A stretch of 64,000 bases of DNA from assembly GCF_000233455.1 (NCBI RefSeq), contig NZ_JH376430.1:158131-222130 (forward strand), in the 5' to 3' direction. This stretch comes from [Clostridium] citroniae WAL-17108 (GTDB lineage: Bacteria; Bacillota; Clostridia; Lachnospirales; Lachnospiraceae). The notes under the pieces were generated by a model. It ran no database searches. It saw only the letters and a program-made list of their open reading frames with translations, and was not told the DNA's origin. The translations under genes and the position numbers were made by a program. Shown here in pieces: positions 51,490-61,124 of the stretch (position 1 is the first letter of the stretch; the number at the start of each line of letters is the position of its first letter).

Positions 51490-52950
51490 CTACACCTCCT
51501 GCCTGACTTTACCGAAAAACATCTGAGAGCCTTTTCCAGCATACTGCACTTCCGTTTCTTTTTTGCCCAGTTCTTCCTCTATCATCTGCGCGATCCGCAT
51601 CTGGCAGTAGCCGCCCTGGCAGCGCCCCATCATGGAGCGTGTTCTGTACTTGATGCCTGCCATGGTGCCCACACCCAGGGGATTATGGATCGCGGCAAGG
51701 ATTTCAGCCCTGGTCACCTTTTCACAACGGCAGATCACTTCGCCGTAGTCAGGGTTCTCCCGTATCAGCCGGTTCTGTTCTTCCTTTGTCAGCTCCTCGA
51801 ACCTTGTGATCCCCCTGCGCACAGGCTGGAAGTCAGGGTTGGGCTCCAGCTTCTCCCGCTCCGCCATCAGTCCGATGGCATACCGCGCAATCGGCACCGC
51901 GGTGGTCAGTCCCGGGGATTCAATGCCCACCAGGTTGATGGCCCTGGGAGCAATCTCATCCCGGATCTCTATCCTGAAATCCTGTATCGCCCCATTGTCA
52001 TCCACCCACTTGGGAAGGATGCCGGAATAGTTGCGGATATAGTCCTGCTTGCGGATGCAGGGCCACAGGCCGGAGGCACTCTCCGCCAGGTAATCCATAT
52101 TTTCCTGGGGAACGCCATAGTATGTAAAATCAGTCACCATATCCGCATTCGGCCCGATGATCACATTGCCGTCCGTGGTATTGGTAACATGGATCCCCAT
52201 ATAAGTATTGCTGGGCACCGGATAAACGGGCATGGGAAGCAACGGCCCGGTCCTCTTGTCCAGTATGATATAGTCGCCTTTGGAGCCAATGATCTTATAG
52301 CCTTTGATTCCCAGCAGATCGGAAATATGGCCGCAGCCTAGTCCGGCGCTGTTCACCACCCAGCGCGTATGGAACACTCCATGGGACGTGGTAAGACCAT
52401 AAATGCCGTCATCATCACGCTCAATAGCAGTTACCTGGTGGTCAAAATAGTAATCCACTCCATTGACATGGGCGTTCTCAGCCAGGGCAATGGTGTAGTT
52501 AAAGGGGTCCACGATTCCGCTGTTATGTGAAAACATGGCAAACTCCCCCACCACTGCGGGAACCAGCTCATGAAGGCGTTCCTTATCGACCAGCTCCAGC
52601 CCGGAGGCCCCGTTTGCCTCGCCCTGCTTTATGGTGCGCTTCAGGGTATCCATATCCTCCTGGGTGTTCCCTACCAATACCTTGCCGCAGCGGATGAATT
52701 TAAAATCCAGCTCCTTTGCAAGTTGTCCCATGATTTTGTTTCCTTCCACACAGAGCTTTGCTTTCAGTGAGCCTGTATCATATGCAAACCCCCCGTGGAC
52801 CACGCCGGAATTGCGCCCGCTGGTCTCATAGCACACATCCAGGTTTTTCTCCAGAACGCCTATCTTCAGGTCATATCTGGACATTTCCCTGGCAATGGCA
52901 CTTCCCACCACACCGCCGCCGATAATGAGTACATCATATAGCTGTTTCAT
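51490..52950 (-). CDS. GlpA/LhgO-type FAD-dependent dehydrogenase with BFD-like [2Fe-2S] domain
   Basis: A 486-residue flavoprotein: FAD motif DVLIIGGGVVGSAIAREMSRYD and DAO-fold core (about 5-370), then a C-terminal BFD-like domain with cysteines VICRCEK and MGRCQGGYC for a [2Fe-2S] cluster. Related enzymes oxidise glycerol-3-phosphate or 2-hydroxyglutarate. Glycerol uptake or kinase genes are absent nearby, so a hydroxy acid is just as likely. AAGGAGG precedes the start. It heads a three-gene operon with a well-defined operator region. Confidence 0.88.
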   Translation of the reverse strand: MKQLYDVLIIGGGVVGSAIAREMSRYDLKIGVLEKNLDVCYETSGRNSGVVHGGFAYDTGSLKAKLCVEGNKIMGQLAKELDFKFIRCGKVLVGNTQEDMDTLKRTIKQGEANGASGLELVDKERLHELVPAVVGEFAMFSHNSGIVDPFNYTIALAENAHVNGVDYYFDHQVTAIERDDDGIYGLTTSHGVFHTRWVVNSAGLGCGHISDLLGIKGYKIIGSKGDYIILDKRTGPLLPMPVYPVPSNTYMGIHVTNTTDGNVIIGPNADMVTDFTYYGVPQENMDYLAESASGLWPCIRKQDYIRNYSGILPKWVDDNGAIQDFRIEIRDEIAPRAINLVGIESPGLTTAVPIARYAIGLMAEREKLEPNPDFQPVRRGITRFEELTKEEQNRLIRENPDYGEVICRCEKVTRAEILAAIHNPLGVGTMAGIKYRTRSMMGRCQGGYCQMRIAQMIEEELGKKETEVQYAGKGSQMFFGKVRQEV

Positions 52951-53005
52951 GCCGCTGTTTCCTCCTTGTTATGGCACTTTGCGTCTGTCTGTCAGAACGC
53001 TTTTA

Positions 53006-53092
53006 ATTCATCCCATGAATATAATCTATTTTTATCATATGTATTGAGTTTAGTCAATAGGAAATTGTAATTAATCAAAATTCATGGGATGA
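53006..53092. promoter_or_regulatory. Paired operator sites ATTCAT-NNN-ATGAAT
   Basis: ATTCATCCCATGAAT (53006-53020) is a perfect palindrome, and ATTCATGGGATGA (53080-53092) is a second copy on the opposite face; together they form a 13-bp perfect inverted repeat 59 bp apart. They flank the promoter, one upstream of the -35 and one downstream of the -10, which is suited to repression by DNA looping. Confidence 0.7.
53029..53057 (-). promoter_or_regulatory. Promoter of the GlpA-like operon
   Basis: Minus-strand TTGACT (53052-53057), a 17-bp spacer and TAAAAA (53029-53034). The -10 is weak, but the element lies exactly between the two operator copies. Confidence 0.55.
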
Positions 53093-53153
53093 CTAGGCAT
53101 CCATATCAAGAGCACTTAATCTCATCAAACAATTCCTTTCTCAGGACATACTT

Positions 53154-54596
53154 TCATAAAGGATGAACTGCAAATGCCTGATCTCGGTCCAGCATAAACG
53201 GCCGGTAATACCCGGTAAGGCAGGATAAGGGCAATACTTCCTGATGCAGGATGAGCCCCAATTCCGCCTTCATATAGCTCCTCCTATCCTCTATCCGTTT
53301 CCACACATCCGGATAATATTCCTTAAGCTGGTGTCTCAACTCCTCGTCCGCCAGAGCGATCCCGCTTTCGGCCCCGGCCCCTCCATAGCCCGGAACACTG
53401 GGAATAATATCTGCCTGCAGCAGCATACCGCTCTTAAGTATCTGGTTTGATCCCTTCCACACAGGAGATGAAAGCCATTCCTCATCAGCAGTCAAATGCC
53501 CCGGGTTCAGGCTCCATCCATACACCTCCTTAGGCAGTACGGTTTCTATCAGCTGGTACAGCTCCCCTCCGCTCATTCCGATCCTGATCTGTTCCAGCCA
53601 TGCCGCCATAGCCCCGTAATAAGGAGCTGCCACACGTTCCAGATAATCCCTGGCCGCGGCGGGAAGCTCCTCCTTGCAGCTTACCGCATATCCGGCCCGG
53701 CTGGTAAGACCCCCCTTAAAACCCGTTGTTAAGGATATTTTGTCACCTATTTTTATCCGTTTCCTCCCCGGGTAAAGGGATGCGCCCTGGAACCGCTCAC
53801 CGGTTGCGCTGATCGACACTACACTGTTTGGCTGCCCCCAGATCTTCAGGCAGTTTCCAACCTCCATTTCACTCCTTCCCGGCTCTACCTGGTTCATACC
53901 ATCCAGGACACATTGACCGGAAAGAGCTGAACCGAATTCATAATGTGCGATCTCATTGCAATTGTTCACAGTGCGGACCCCATGGCCGGGATGGATAAAA
54001 ATATCTGTCTTATTTATGATCTGCGTTTTTGCTCCGGCCAGCTTTTTAAGCGCGGCGATAATATAATACGGAACATCAAACATCTCCTCCTGACCGGAGC
54101 CATTTTCTTTAAACAGCTTCCATCCCACAATCCCTATCCGTTTTGCTTCAGCAACCCCTGCTTTGATAAGCCCGTCCTCGATTGAAAGCCCTTTGTCTGA
54201 TGGTTGATCGGGCAGTGAAAATCCCGGTACATGGATTGCCTGGGCCGGTATCCTGGAATGACCGGACATTTTCATGTTTTCGTTTCCCAGCAGCATGAAG
54301 GCCGGATCCCTGCGGTGGATCACCAGCAGCGCCTCCTCAAATCGAGGAAGAAAACCCGTAAGATATTCAAAATTAGAGCCATGCTCTAAATCCCCATAAA
54401 TCATTAGGCAGTCTATCTGTTCCCATTCCATGGCGCAGAATATGTTTTTCCGTCTCTCCGCCATGGTGGAATCAGAAAGGGGAACCGGATCCAAGCGTTC
54501 TTCATTTGGCTGCCTCACATTTTTTAACACCATATTTTTCTGATTATACCGCTCCAAACCAAATCCCCTTTCTTTACATGATGTGCAATCATACAT
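53154..54596 (-). CDS. M24-fold (creatinase/aminopeptidase P-like) protein without obvious metal ligands
   Basis: A 480-residue protein with a creatinase-type N-domain (about 45-200) and a C-terminal pita-bread domain (about 205-460). In M24 peptidases the segment after GDKI should read Asp...Asp with a GY..D.TRT block; here residues 284-306 read GDKISLTTGFKGGLTSRAGY, with no Asp pair, and the usual GHGIG loop is NPGHLTADEE. So it is probably a metal-free hydrolase like creatinase, or an inactive homologue. The ATG at 54596 follows the amidohydrolase stop by 8 bp; an in-frame TTG at 54557 has a better site (AAAGGGG). It ends an operon with the amidohydrolase and CUT1 transporter. Confidence 0.75.
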   Translation of the reverse strand: MYDCTSCKERGFGLERYNQKNMVLKNVRQPNEERLDPVPLSDSTMAERRKNIFCAMEWEQIDCLMIYGDLEHGSNFEYLTGFLPRFEEALLVIHRRDPAFMLLGNENMKMSGHSRIPAQAIHVPGFSLPDQPSDKGLSIEDGLIKAGVAEAKRIGIVGWKLFKENGSGQEEMFDVPYYIIAALKKLAGAKTQIINKTDIFIHPGHGVRTVNNCNEIAHYEFGSALSGQCVLDGMNQVEPGRSEMEVGNCLKIWGQPNSVVSISATGERFQGASLYPGRKRIKIGDKISLTTGFKGGLTSRAGYAVSCKEELPAAARDYLERVAAPYYGAMAAWLEQIRIGMSGGELYQLIETVLPKEVYGWSLNPGHLTADEEWLSSPVWKGSNQILKSGMLLQADIIPSVPGYGGAGAESGIALADEELRHQLKEYYPDVWKRIEDRRSYMKAELGLILHQEVLPLSCLTGYYRPFMLDRDQAFAVHPL

Positions 54597-54604
54597 CTTC
54601 CATC

Positions 54605-55942
54605 TTAAATTCCGGCCCTTTCATAGACCTTCCTCATCCTATGTCCTGCGTCCGCCAAAACGGCCTCCTCATCCAGCGTCAGCACCTGCCTGTCCTTCAT
54701 GACCAGTCTTCCGTCAATTATGGAATCGCTGACATCACTGCCATAAGCCGTCTCCGCCACAGTGTAGGCCAGATTGCTGGTAGGTTCCAAATGGGGGGCA
54801 TGGGTATGGATCAATATAAGATCCGCCTTTGCCCCTGCTTCTACAACCCCCTTTACCCCCTCCATCCGCATGACGGCAGCGCCTCCCATGGTTGCCATCC
54901 TCAAAATATCGTGATTGGGCAGTGCTGTGGAGTCAAATACAGGAAGCCCCCATGCAGCAGTCAATCCGGTCCGGATGGTTTTCATTTCCTCAAATATGCT
55001 GATATCATCCCTGGCAGCCCCATCGCTTCCCAGTCCTACGGTTACCCCTCGGTTTAACAGCTGGGGAGTCTTGGGGAACCCCTGACAGCAGAAATTAGCT
55101 CTGGGACAATGGACCACCTTCATACCGCTGTCCGCCATCAAAGGTATCTCCCTGTCCGCAACAGCCACACAGTGGGCCGCGACCACGTTTTTCCCAAGGA
55201 CTCCTATCTTATGCAGGTATTCCACCGGCCTTAAATGATACTGCTCCAGACAATAGACCACCTCGTCCTTATGTTCGGCCAAATGTAAATGTATCCCTGT
55301 GTTTAACTCCTTTGCCCGCGCCCCTGTCATGCGAATCAGTTCATCGGAGCAGGAAATGATCTGGCGCAGTCCAAACCAGACAGCCAGCCTGCCGTCTCCT
55401 TTCCCATTGTAATTCCTGTACAGTTCCTCTGTCCTTTGGATGCATGTTTTTGCGGAATCCTTCATGGAGGACGGTATCATGTCCCCCTTATCCATGGTGG
55501 AACGGCTTAAAGCCGCCCTCATTCCGGATTCCAGCACCACCTCAGCCACCTGTTCCATATAGGTACCGCCGGCATCCGCAAAGGATGTTGTTCCTGACTT
55601 GATCATCTGCAGGCATGCAAGCCTGGCGCTGGCCGCCACATCCTCCTCTGTAAGGCTGCTCTCAAAGGGTACCAGGAATCTGGTCCAGATCATGGGAAAT
55701 TCATCGGAGATCCTGCCTCTGAGCAGCTGCTGGCACACGTGGGTGTGTCCATCCGTAAGCCCGGGCATTACAAGCTTTCCCCGCCCATCCAGCACCGTGA
55801 TCCCCTGGTATCTTTCTTCCATCTCCTTTGTTTCCCCCACCTCCAGCACCATGGAGTGGTCAATGGCCACTGCCATGTGCTCAGGCGTGGAATAATCTTG
55901 TGTCATAACGGTACAATCCTTGATCAAAATATCGCATTTCAT
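54605..55942 (-). CDS. Amidohydrolase of the ATZ/TRZ (MTA/SAH deaminase) type
   Basis: A 445-residue metal-dependent hydrolase. Metal ligands are H66 and H68 (LTDGHTHVCQQ), the His of HLHLAEHKDE, the His of AAHCVAVAD and the Asp of GLGSDGAARDD; the helical insertion of the superfamily is also present. Such enzymes deaminate adenosine-like compounds, guanine or triazines. The presence of a nucleoside hydrolase on the other side of the two-component genes suggests a purine-like substrate. AGGAGG precedes the start. Confidence 0.88.
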   Translation of the reverse strand: MKCDILIKDCTVMTQDYSTPEHMAVAIDHSMVLEVGETKEMEERYQGITVLDGRGKLVMPGLTDGHTHVCQQLLRGRISDEFPMIWTRFLVPFESSLTEEDVAASARLACLQMIKSGTTSFADAGGTYMEQVAEVVLESGMRAALSRSTMDKGDMIPSSMKDSAKTCIQRTEELYRNYNGKGDGRLAVWFGLRQIISCSDELIRMTGARAKELNTGIHLHLAEHKDEVVYCLEQYHLRPVEYLHKIGVLGKNVVAAHCVAVADREIPLMADSGMKVVHCPRANFCCQGFPKTPQLLNRGVTVGLGSDGAARDDISIFEEMKTIRTGLTAAWGLPVFDSTALPNHDILRMATMGGAAVMRMEGVKGVVEAGAKADLILIHTHAPHLEPTSNLAYTVAETAYGSDVSDSIIDGRLVMKDRQVLTLDEEAVLADAGHRMRKVYERAGI

Positions 55943-55958
55943 ATTTGTCTCCTCCTTG

Positions 55959-56789
55959 CTATCCTTTCACCATGCCGCTTGCAATACTCTTTTCCACTTT
56001 TTCCTGGGCCAGAAGGTAGATGGTGACCGTGGGTACCAATGATATCATGATGGCCGCAAAGATTACTGAGTACAATACCCCAAAATCTCCTTTCAGGCTT
56101 AAAAGTGCCACGGATATAGTCCTTAAATTTTTGTCATTGATCAGGACATTGGCAATGGGCAGTTCGTTGTATGTAAACAGGAACGTGATAATCGCACAGG
56201 TTGCCATGGCGGGTTTGGCCACCGGTATGATGACCAGCATGACGATCTTGGTCAAGCTGCACCCATCGATCATCGCGGCCTCATCCAGATCCGAGGGTAT
56301 TCCCTCGATATAATTCTTCATGATAAAAAATACAAGCGCCATATTTAATCCGGCATATATGATGGTCAGCGTCCACAGGTGGTTCTTCAGACCCAAACTG
56401 CTCACCATCTGCACAATGGGTACAATGGCACTTTGTATGGGGATCATAAGGGCCGCGATCAACAGGCCGGAAAACGCGGATGCAAAGGGAACCTTTTTTC
56501 TTGCCGTCACATAGCCCGCCATGGTACAAAACAGCAGCATGATCGCAATGGCGCTGATGGATACAAGAAGCGAATTGGCTGTGGCCCTCAGGATACCGGC
56601 CATTTTCTGGGCCATTACATAATTTTCAAAGACCGGCTGGAATGTGGGTACCAGAAATGCGCTGAATATCTGGCTGTTATCCTTAAAGGACGAAATAAAT
56701 GTAAAATACAGCGGAAACGCCGCCGCCATGAACCATACTGACGCCGCTGACCAATACAGTATTTTTCCAGGTGTTACCTTCTTTTTCAT
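55959..56789 (-). CDS. CUT1 ABC transporter permease (MalG/UgpE type)
   Basis: About 276 residues with six helices and the EAA loop DEAAMIDGCSLTKIVMLVIIPVAKPA. It starts at the ATG at 56789, where AAAGGA is 8 nt upstream; a start three codons earlier lies in that site. It forms the pore with the permease encoded immediately upstream. No ATPase gene lies nearby, so a shared MsmK-type ATPase is likely. Confidence 0.92.
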   Translation of the reverse strand: MKKKVTPGKILYWSAASVWFMAAAFPLYFTFISSFKDNSQIFSAFLVPTFQPVFENYVMAQKMAGILRATANSLLVSISAIAIMLLFCTMAGYVTARKKVPFASAFSGLLIAALMIPIQSAIVPIVQMVSSLGLKNHLWTLTIIYAGLNMALVFFIMKNYIEGIPSDLDEAAMIDGCSLTKIVMLVIIPVAKPAMATCAIITFLFTYNELPIANVLINDKNLRTISVALLSLKGDFGVLYSVIFAAIMISLVPTVTIYLLAQEKVEKSIASGMVKG

Positions 56790-56804
56790 AATCCCCATCC
56801 TTTC

Positions 56805-57686
56805 TCAGTCCCTCTGGCGGAACACCAGATTGACAACAAATGAAAATGCCAGGCAGATAAGAACCACCACCACCGCAATAGAATCCGCATATCCCAGGCG
56901 GCTGTACGTAAAAGCATTGTTGTAAAGCAGGGTGTTGGGAACCTCTGTGGCCCCGCCAGGCCCGCCTGATGTCAGGCCCATTACCAGGTCGAACATTTTA
57001 AATGCCCCTGTAAATACAAATACCAGCACGATCTTAAACGTGGACTTCATCATAGGGAGCGTAATATAACGCAGCTTTTGAAAACTGCTCACCCCATCAA
57101 TCTGGGCCGCCTCATAGATCTCATCCGGTATAGCTGCCAGCCCAGATGAAAACACGATCATCTGAAAGCCCGCATCGCACCACATATAGATCAGGCATAC
57201 TGCCGGCATGGCTGTGGAATAATTTCCCAGGATATTCACCCCACGGATGCCCAATTCTTTTAAAAGCACGGTGACAGGTCCCATCTTTGGATAGAGGATA
57301 AATGTAAACATCAGGCTGATTGCAATCCGGTTGATGACCACGGGCATGAAATAAAACGTCTTAAACAAGCGCAGTCCCCTGAACCTCTGATTGATAACCG
57401 TGGCCAGAAAAAAGGCTATGGGGATCGTCAGGATCACTCCGGTGCCTGCCAGCATAAACACATTTTTAAACGCGGTGGCTGTCTGATAATCGTGAAAAAA
57501 GGTCCTGTAATTCTCAAGCCCCACAAAGCGGTACGCCTGCTGCTTGATCCCGTTCCATTCAAAAAAAGAAGTATAAAATGTGCTGCATACCGGAAACACA
57601 ATAACTGCCCCATATAGAAGAAGGGCCGGAAGGAGGAGCAGTATCCCTTCCGGCGAATATTTTTTGCCATTTATACGAAACCTCAT
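56805..57686 (-). CDS. CUT1 ABC transporter permease (MalF/UgpA type)
   Basis: A 293-residue protein with six helices and the EAA loop YEAAQIDGVSSFQKLRYITLPMMK. AAGGAG precedes the ATG. It partners the permease at 55959 and the binding protein at 57725. Confidence 0.92.
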   Translation of the reverse strand: MRFRINGKKYSPEGILLLLPALLLYGAVIVFPVCSTFYTSFFEWNGIKQQAYRFVGLENYRTFFHDYQTATAFKNVFMLAGTGVILTIPIAFFLATVINQRFRGLRLFKTFYFMPVVINRIAISLMFTFILYPKMGPVTVLLKELGIRGVNILGNYSTAMPAVCLIYMWCDAGFQMIVFSSGLAAIPDEIYEAAQIDGVSSFQKLRYITLPMMKSTFKIVLVFVFTGAFKMFDLVMGLTSGGPGGATEVPNTLLYNNAFTYSRLGYADSIAVVVVLICLAFSFVVNLVFRQRD

Positions 57687-57724
57687 ATGGCAGCTCCTTT
57701 CCTAACGCAGTGCCCTTTAAAGAG

Positions 57725-59107
57725 CTACCGCCCTTCCTTTGAATACTGCTCCGCCAGGGTCTTGCACACTTCTTCAGGACTTCTGCCCACAAACAGGGAC
57801 TGAAATTCCGTTCTTGTTGTGTCCACCAGACTGGCATTATTCAGATATGCCGTAAACTCATCCGTGGATGCCGATCTCTTTGAAAATTCCTCCATAAAGC
57901 TGCCTACCACATTTTTGGCCTTGGAAAGATCAAAATCAAAATCCACAGGGAATGCCCCGCCGCCGTTGCGTTCCGCATAGCCCTTGAATGTATCGGCTGA
58001 AAGCATAAATGACAGCAGTCTGCAGGCAGCATCATACTCCGGTGTCCCAGGTTTTGAGGAAATCATAAATCCTTCGCTGGCGCTGGCGATCCAAATATCC
58101 TTATTCTCAGGCTTATCACTGAAGGAAGGAAAATTCACGCACACAATATCATCTGAAAATTCCATCTGCTGGAACCGGTCAAAATGGTACGCTGCCGTAT
58201 ACATCATAGCCACCTGCTTTTGTTCAAACAGTGAGATGGTGTCCTGAACTTCAAATGAAACAGCGTCCGGATCCAGCACTCCCTCATCGATAAAGGTCTT
58301 AAACTGTTTTGCAATGGACATTCCTTCTTCACCGTCCCACTTAATTGCGGCGTCCGCCAATTGATCACGGAATTGTATACCGTACATCATGCAGGACAGT
58401 GCGCTTATGAACCGCCCCACCTCTGCTTTGCTCTTGGCCGCCACACCAAAGGGAACGATCCCTGCCTCATTCAATACAGGCGCCATGGCTTCAATTTCTT
58501 CCCAGGTTCTTGGTACCTGAGTGATCCCATGTTCTTTCAGCAATCCGGTATTTACAAATACCTGCCCTGTATTTAGCGCATTGGGAACACCATAGACCTT
58601 GCCGCCAAAAGTAAATGCTTCCAGCATCTCATCCGAAGACGGGCCTGTCCAATCAGGCGATTTCACCACCTCAGTCAGGTCTGCCACCAAACCGTTTTCA
58701 ACCCACTGGGCCAGAGGAAACCCATTATTAGCAATAAACAGGTCCGGCAGGTCTCCTGAAGCAACTCCGGCATTAATCTTTGCCTTAAAAGCTTCCGAGT
58801 CATCACCAATGGAAATATCCTCGATCTCGATGTTTGGGTTTTCCTCACGAAACTGGTTTAACTTTTCAATGTAGTAACCGGCCCTTACCAATTCCGGGTT
58901 TACAAAACGGGATAGATACGTTATCTTTACCGTTTCATTCTTTGATTCTTCTTTTTTAGATCCCTCCTTCTTAGATTCCCCTTCTTTTGATTCCTCCTTC
59001 ACTGCTTCTGTTGTGACTTTTTGCTCCTGTCCTCCAGATGCCCCGCATCCGGTTAAAAGTCCTGCCGCCAAGGCGGCTGCCATTACCAGTGATAACCCCT
59101 TTTTCAT
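57725..59107 (-). CDS. CUT1 ABC transporter substrate-binding lipoprotein
   Basis: A 460-residue family 1 extracellular solute-binding protein with a lipobox (AAGLLTGCGASG, Cys about residue 21) and a long Lys/Glu/Ser linker before the globular domain (from about residue 55, VKITYLSRFVNPELV). It is the first gene of the operon with two permeases, an amidohydrolase and the M24-fold protein. Members usually bind sugars, but nucleoside-like ligands are possible given the enzymes. Divergent YesMN genes probably control it. Confidence 0.92.
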   Translation of the reverse strand: MKKGLSLVMAAALAAGLLTGCGASGGQEQKVTTEAVKEESKEGESKKEGSKKEESKNETVKITYLSRFVNPELVRAGYYIEKLNQFREENPNIEIEDISIGDDSEAFKAKINAGVASGDLPDLFIANNGFPLAQWVENGLVADLTEVVKSPDWTGPSSDEMLEAFTFGGKVYGVPNALNTGQVFVNTGLLKEHGITQVPRTWEEIEAMAPVLNEAGIVPFGVAAKSKAEVGRFISALSCMMYGIQFRDQLADAAIKWDGEEGMSIAKQFKTFIDEGVLDPDAVSFEVQDTISLFEQKQVAMMYTAAYHFDRFQQMEFSDDIVCVNFPSFSDKPENKDIWIASASEGFMISSKPGTPEYDAACRLLSFMLSADTFKGYAERNGGGAFPVDFDFDLSKAKNVVGSFMEEFSKRSASTDEFTAYLNNASLVDTTRTEFQSLFVGRSPEEVCKTLAEQYSKEGR

Positions 59108-59162
59108 TAGCTTCTCCTCCTCGTTTTTCTATCTGAATTTATTCTATCATCTATATTCTCTA

Positions 59163-59228
59163 TTACCATGGAGGCGCTTTCTCTATTCTTTGTATTTTTT
59201 TGCAGTTATTCTCCTTTTTTTCGCTCAT
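59163..59228 (-). CDS. Possible 21-residue leader peptide
   Basis: A short ORF (MSEKKENNC..., ending APPW) with GGGAGGGGG upstream, in the leader of the binding-protein gene. Very short and unconfirmed; it could be chance. Confidence 0.2.
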   Translation of the reverse strand: MSEKKENNCKKIQRIEKAPPW

Positions 59229-59312
59229 TATCTTCCCCCTCCCCATTTATTCTCAATATATTTATACTTTCTTGTCTTTTTTGTATTTTTTTGTCTGGTT
59301 ATCTCCAGAAAA

Positions 59313-59342
59313 TTGACAATATTATTTTTATTATAGTATGAT
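59313..59342 (+). promoter_or_regulatory. Promoter of the yesMN genes
   Basis: TTGACA (59313-59318), an 18-bp spacer and TATGAT (59337-59342), 27 bp before the sensor start. Confidence 0.7.
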
Positions 59343-59369
59343 AGGACTGTATTAGGAAAGGAGATTTTA

Positions 59370-61124
59370 ATGGCTCTGTTCAGAAAAACCTCATTGCGTT
59401 TCCGTCTCAATCTATTCTGTATGGCGATCAACCTTATCATTATCATCTGTATTGCTGCAGGCATAGGTTTTATCAGCAACCGGATGCTGAGACAGAAATC
59501 CGTTGCATCCCTGGAACAGCAAGCCACCTTGGCATCGGAACGGCTGGATGCACTGTTGGACCGTGTTGAGAATGCATCCCTACATTTTGTTGTCAATGAG
59601 GCATATAAGGAGACATATGAAACCCAAAAAAATTCAGATTATTATGACTCCTATCTCTATTCCACTACCATAACCAGCCATCTGCTGGAGTTTTTAAGTG
59701 TTCAAAAAGATATCTACTCCATAGCGTTTTTTACATATGACGGAAAGAGCTTTTACCGCGCCTTTAATGAAGAAAGCGGTTTAAAAACCTCTCCCGGCCA
59801 GGAAAGGCTGATTGAAACCTTTTTATCCGATGGGTATTCCCACCACTGGTATGTAATTCCCAGAGAAGGGGATCCCAGCTGTGCGGAGTTTGTATTTATC
59901 AGGAAAATGTATAATCTGGGCGGACACCTGCGCGGTATCCTGTCCCTGACCCTGGCGGAAAAAAGTGTAACCGGCCTTTTTCCCTCTGAGCTGTCCGGCG
60001 ATGCCGCCTATGTCCTGCTGTTCCCCCAGGATCTCTACTCCCCCACTCCCCTGTCAGGAACCCCTGTCATACTGGATGACTCGCAGCTTATGGTCACCAA
60101 GCCCTATGACCGTCTCTCTGCCAACACTGCCACCCTGGTGTCCAAAGCTTCTGTTTACCGTGATTCCTATGTCCTTGTAACGGTTATAATATTTATTGGC
60201 ATTGGAGCTTTGGTTCTGTCCTTCCTTGTATTCCATCAGGCAACCCGGTATTTTCTGGCACCGCTGGAGCTGATCGTAAGTAAGGTAAAGCTTCTATCCC
60301 AGGGAGATTACTCCACACGGATCCATGCAGCTTTTCATGATGAGCTCGGCTCCCTTGCCAATCAGATCGATCAGATGGCGGCTAATACAGAACATTTAAT
60401 GGAACAGATCCGTACTTCTGAGGAACGGAAAAAAGAATATGAGGTGGCCTATCTCCAAATGCAGATGCGGCCTCATTTTCTTTATAATACATTGGAAAAC
60501 CTGTGCGGCATGGTCGCCATCGGCGAGAATTCCACTGCTGTTTCCATGATCCATGATATCTCACAATTCTACCGGGCAGTCTTAAACCAGGGAGATTCCA
60601 TCATTTCCCTAAAGGCGGAACTGGAGATTTCAGAACATTATATGCGCATCATGGACAAGCGCTATCCCGCTATGTTCACCTGGGACATTCAGGCAGAGGA
60701 TCATGTAATGGACTGCTGCCTTCCCAAGCTTACCCTACAGCCTCTTCTGGAAAACTCCATTATTCATGCTTTTGCCTCTGCCCCTGACTTTTCCTCCGGC
60801 AGTATTCCGGGAAAGATTCTTATCTCATGTGTAAGGAAATCAGATAGGATCTGTCTGACTGTTATGGACAATGGATCCGGTATGACAAAGGAACAGCTGA
60901 ACTGCCTTTCAGGGGAATCAGTCTCCCGGCCGGGCATCTCCTTTGGGATCCGCAGCATTGAAGAACGGCTTCGGCTGAACCTGGGGGACTCAGTCTCCAT
61001 TTCCATCGATTCGGCGCCTGGAAAGGGGACTGTGATCTGTCTGCTGTTTCCTGTGGAAATGGCTGAGGACCACAGGAAAGATGAAAGGAAGATGGCTCAT
61101 GATGTATCGTTTTTTAATCGTTGA
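59370..61124 (+). CDS. YesM-type sensor histidine kinase
   Basis: A 584-residue membrane sensor. TM1 is about 14-34, an extracellular sensor spans 35-266, TM2 is 267-289, then a HAMP domain (290-345), the His-kinase domain with H369 (LQMQMRPHFLYNTLENL) and an ATPase domain with LLENSIIHA and DNGSGM. GGAGAT precedes the ATG at 59370. It senses an extracellular solute and phosphorylates the YesN-type regulator whose gene overlaps its 3' end by 26 bp. Its neighbours suggest control of the CUT1 transporter. Confidence 0.93.
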   Translation: MALFRKTSLRFRLNLFCMAINLIIIICIAAGIGFISNRMLRQKSVASLEQQATLASERLDALLDRVENASLHFVVNEAYKETYETQKNSDYYDSYLYSTTITSHLLEFLSVQKDIYSIAFFTYDGKSFYRAFNEESGLKTSPGQERLIETFLSDGYSHHWYVIPREGDPSCAEFVFIRKMYNLGGHLRGILSLTLAEKSVTGLFPSELSGDAAYVLLFPQDLYSPTPLSGTPVILDDSQLMVTKPYDRLSANTATLVSKASVYRDSYVLVTVIIFIGIGALVLSFLVFHQATRYFLAPLELIVSKVKLLSQGDYSTRIHAAFHDELGSLANQIDQMAANTEHLMEQIRTSEERKKEYEVAYLQMQMRPHFLYNTLENLCGMVAIGENSTAVSMIHDISQFYRAVLNQGDSIISLKAELEISEHYMRIMDKRYPAMFTWDIQAEDHVMDCCLPKLTLQPLLENSIIHAFASAPDFSSGSIPGKILISCVRKSDRICLTVMDNGSGMTKEQLNCLSGESVSRPGISFGIRSIEERLRLNLGDSVSISIDSAPGKGTVICLLFPVEMAEDHRKDERKMAHDVSFFNR

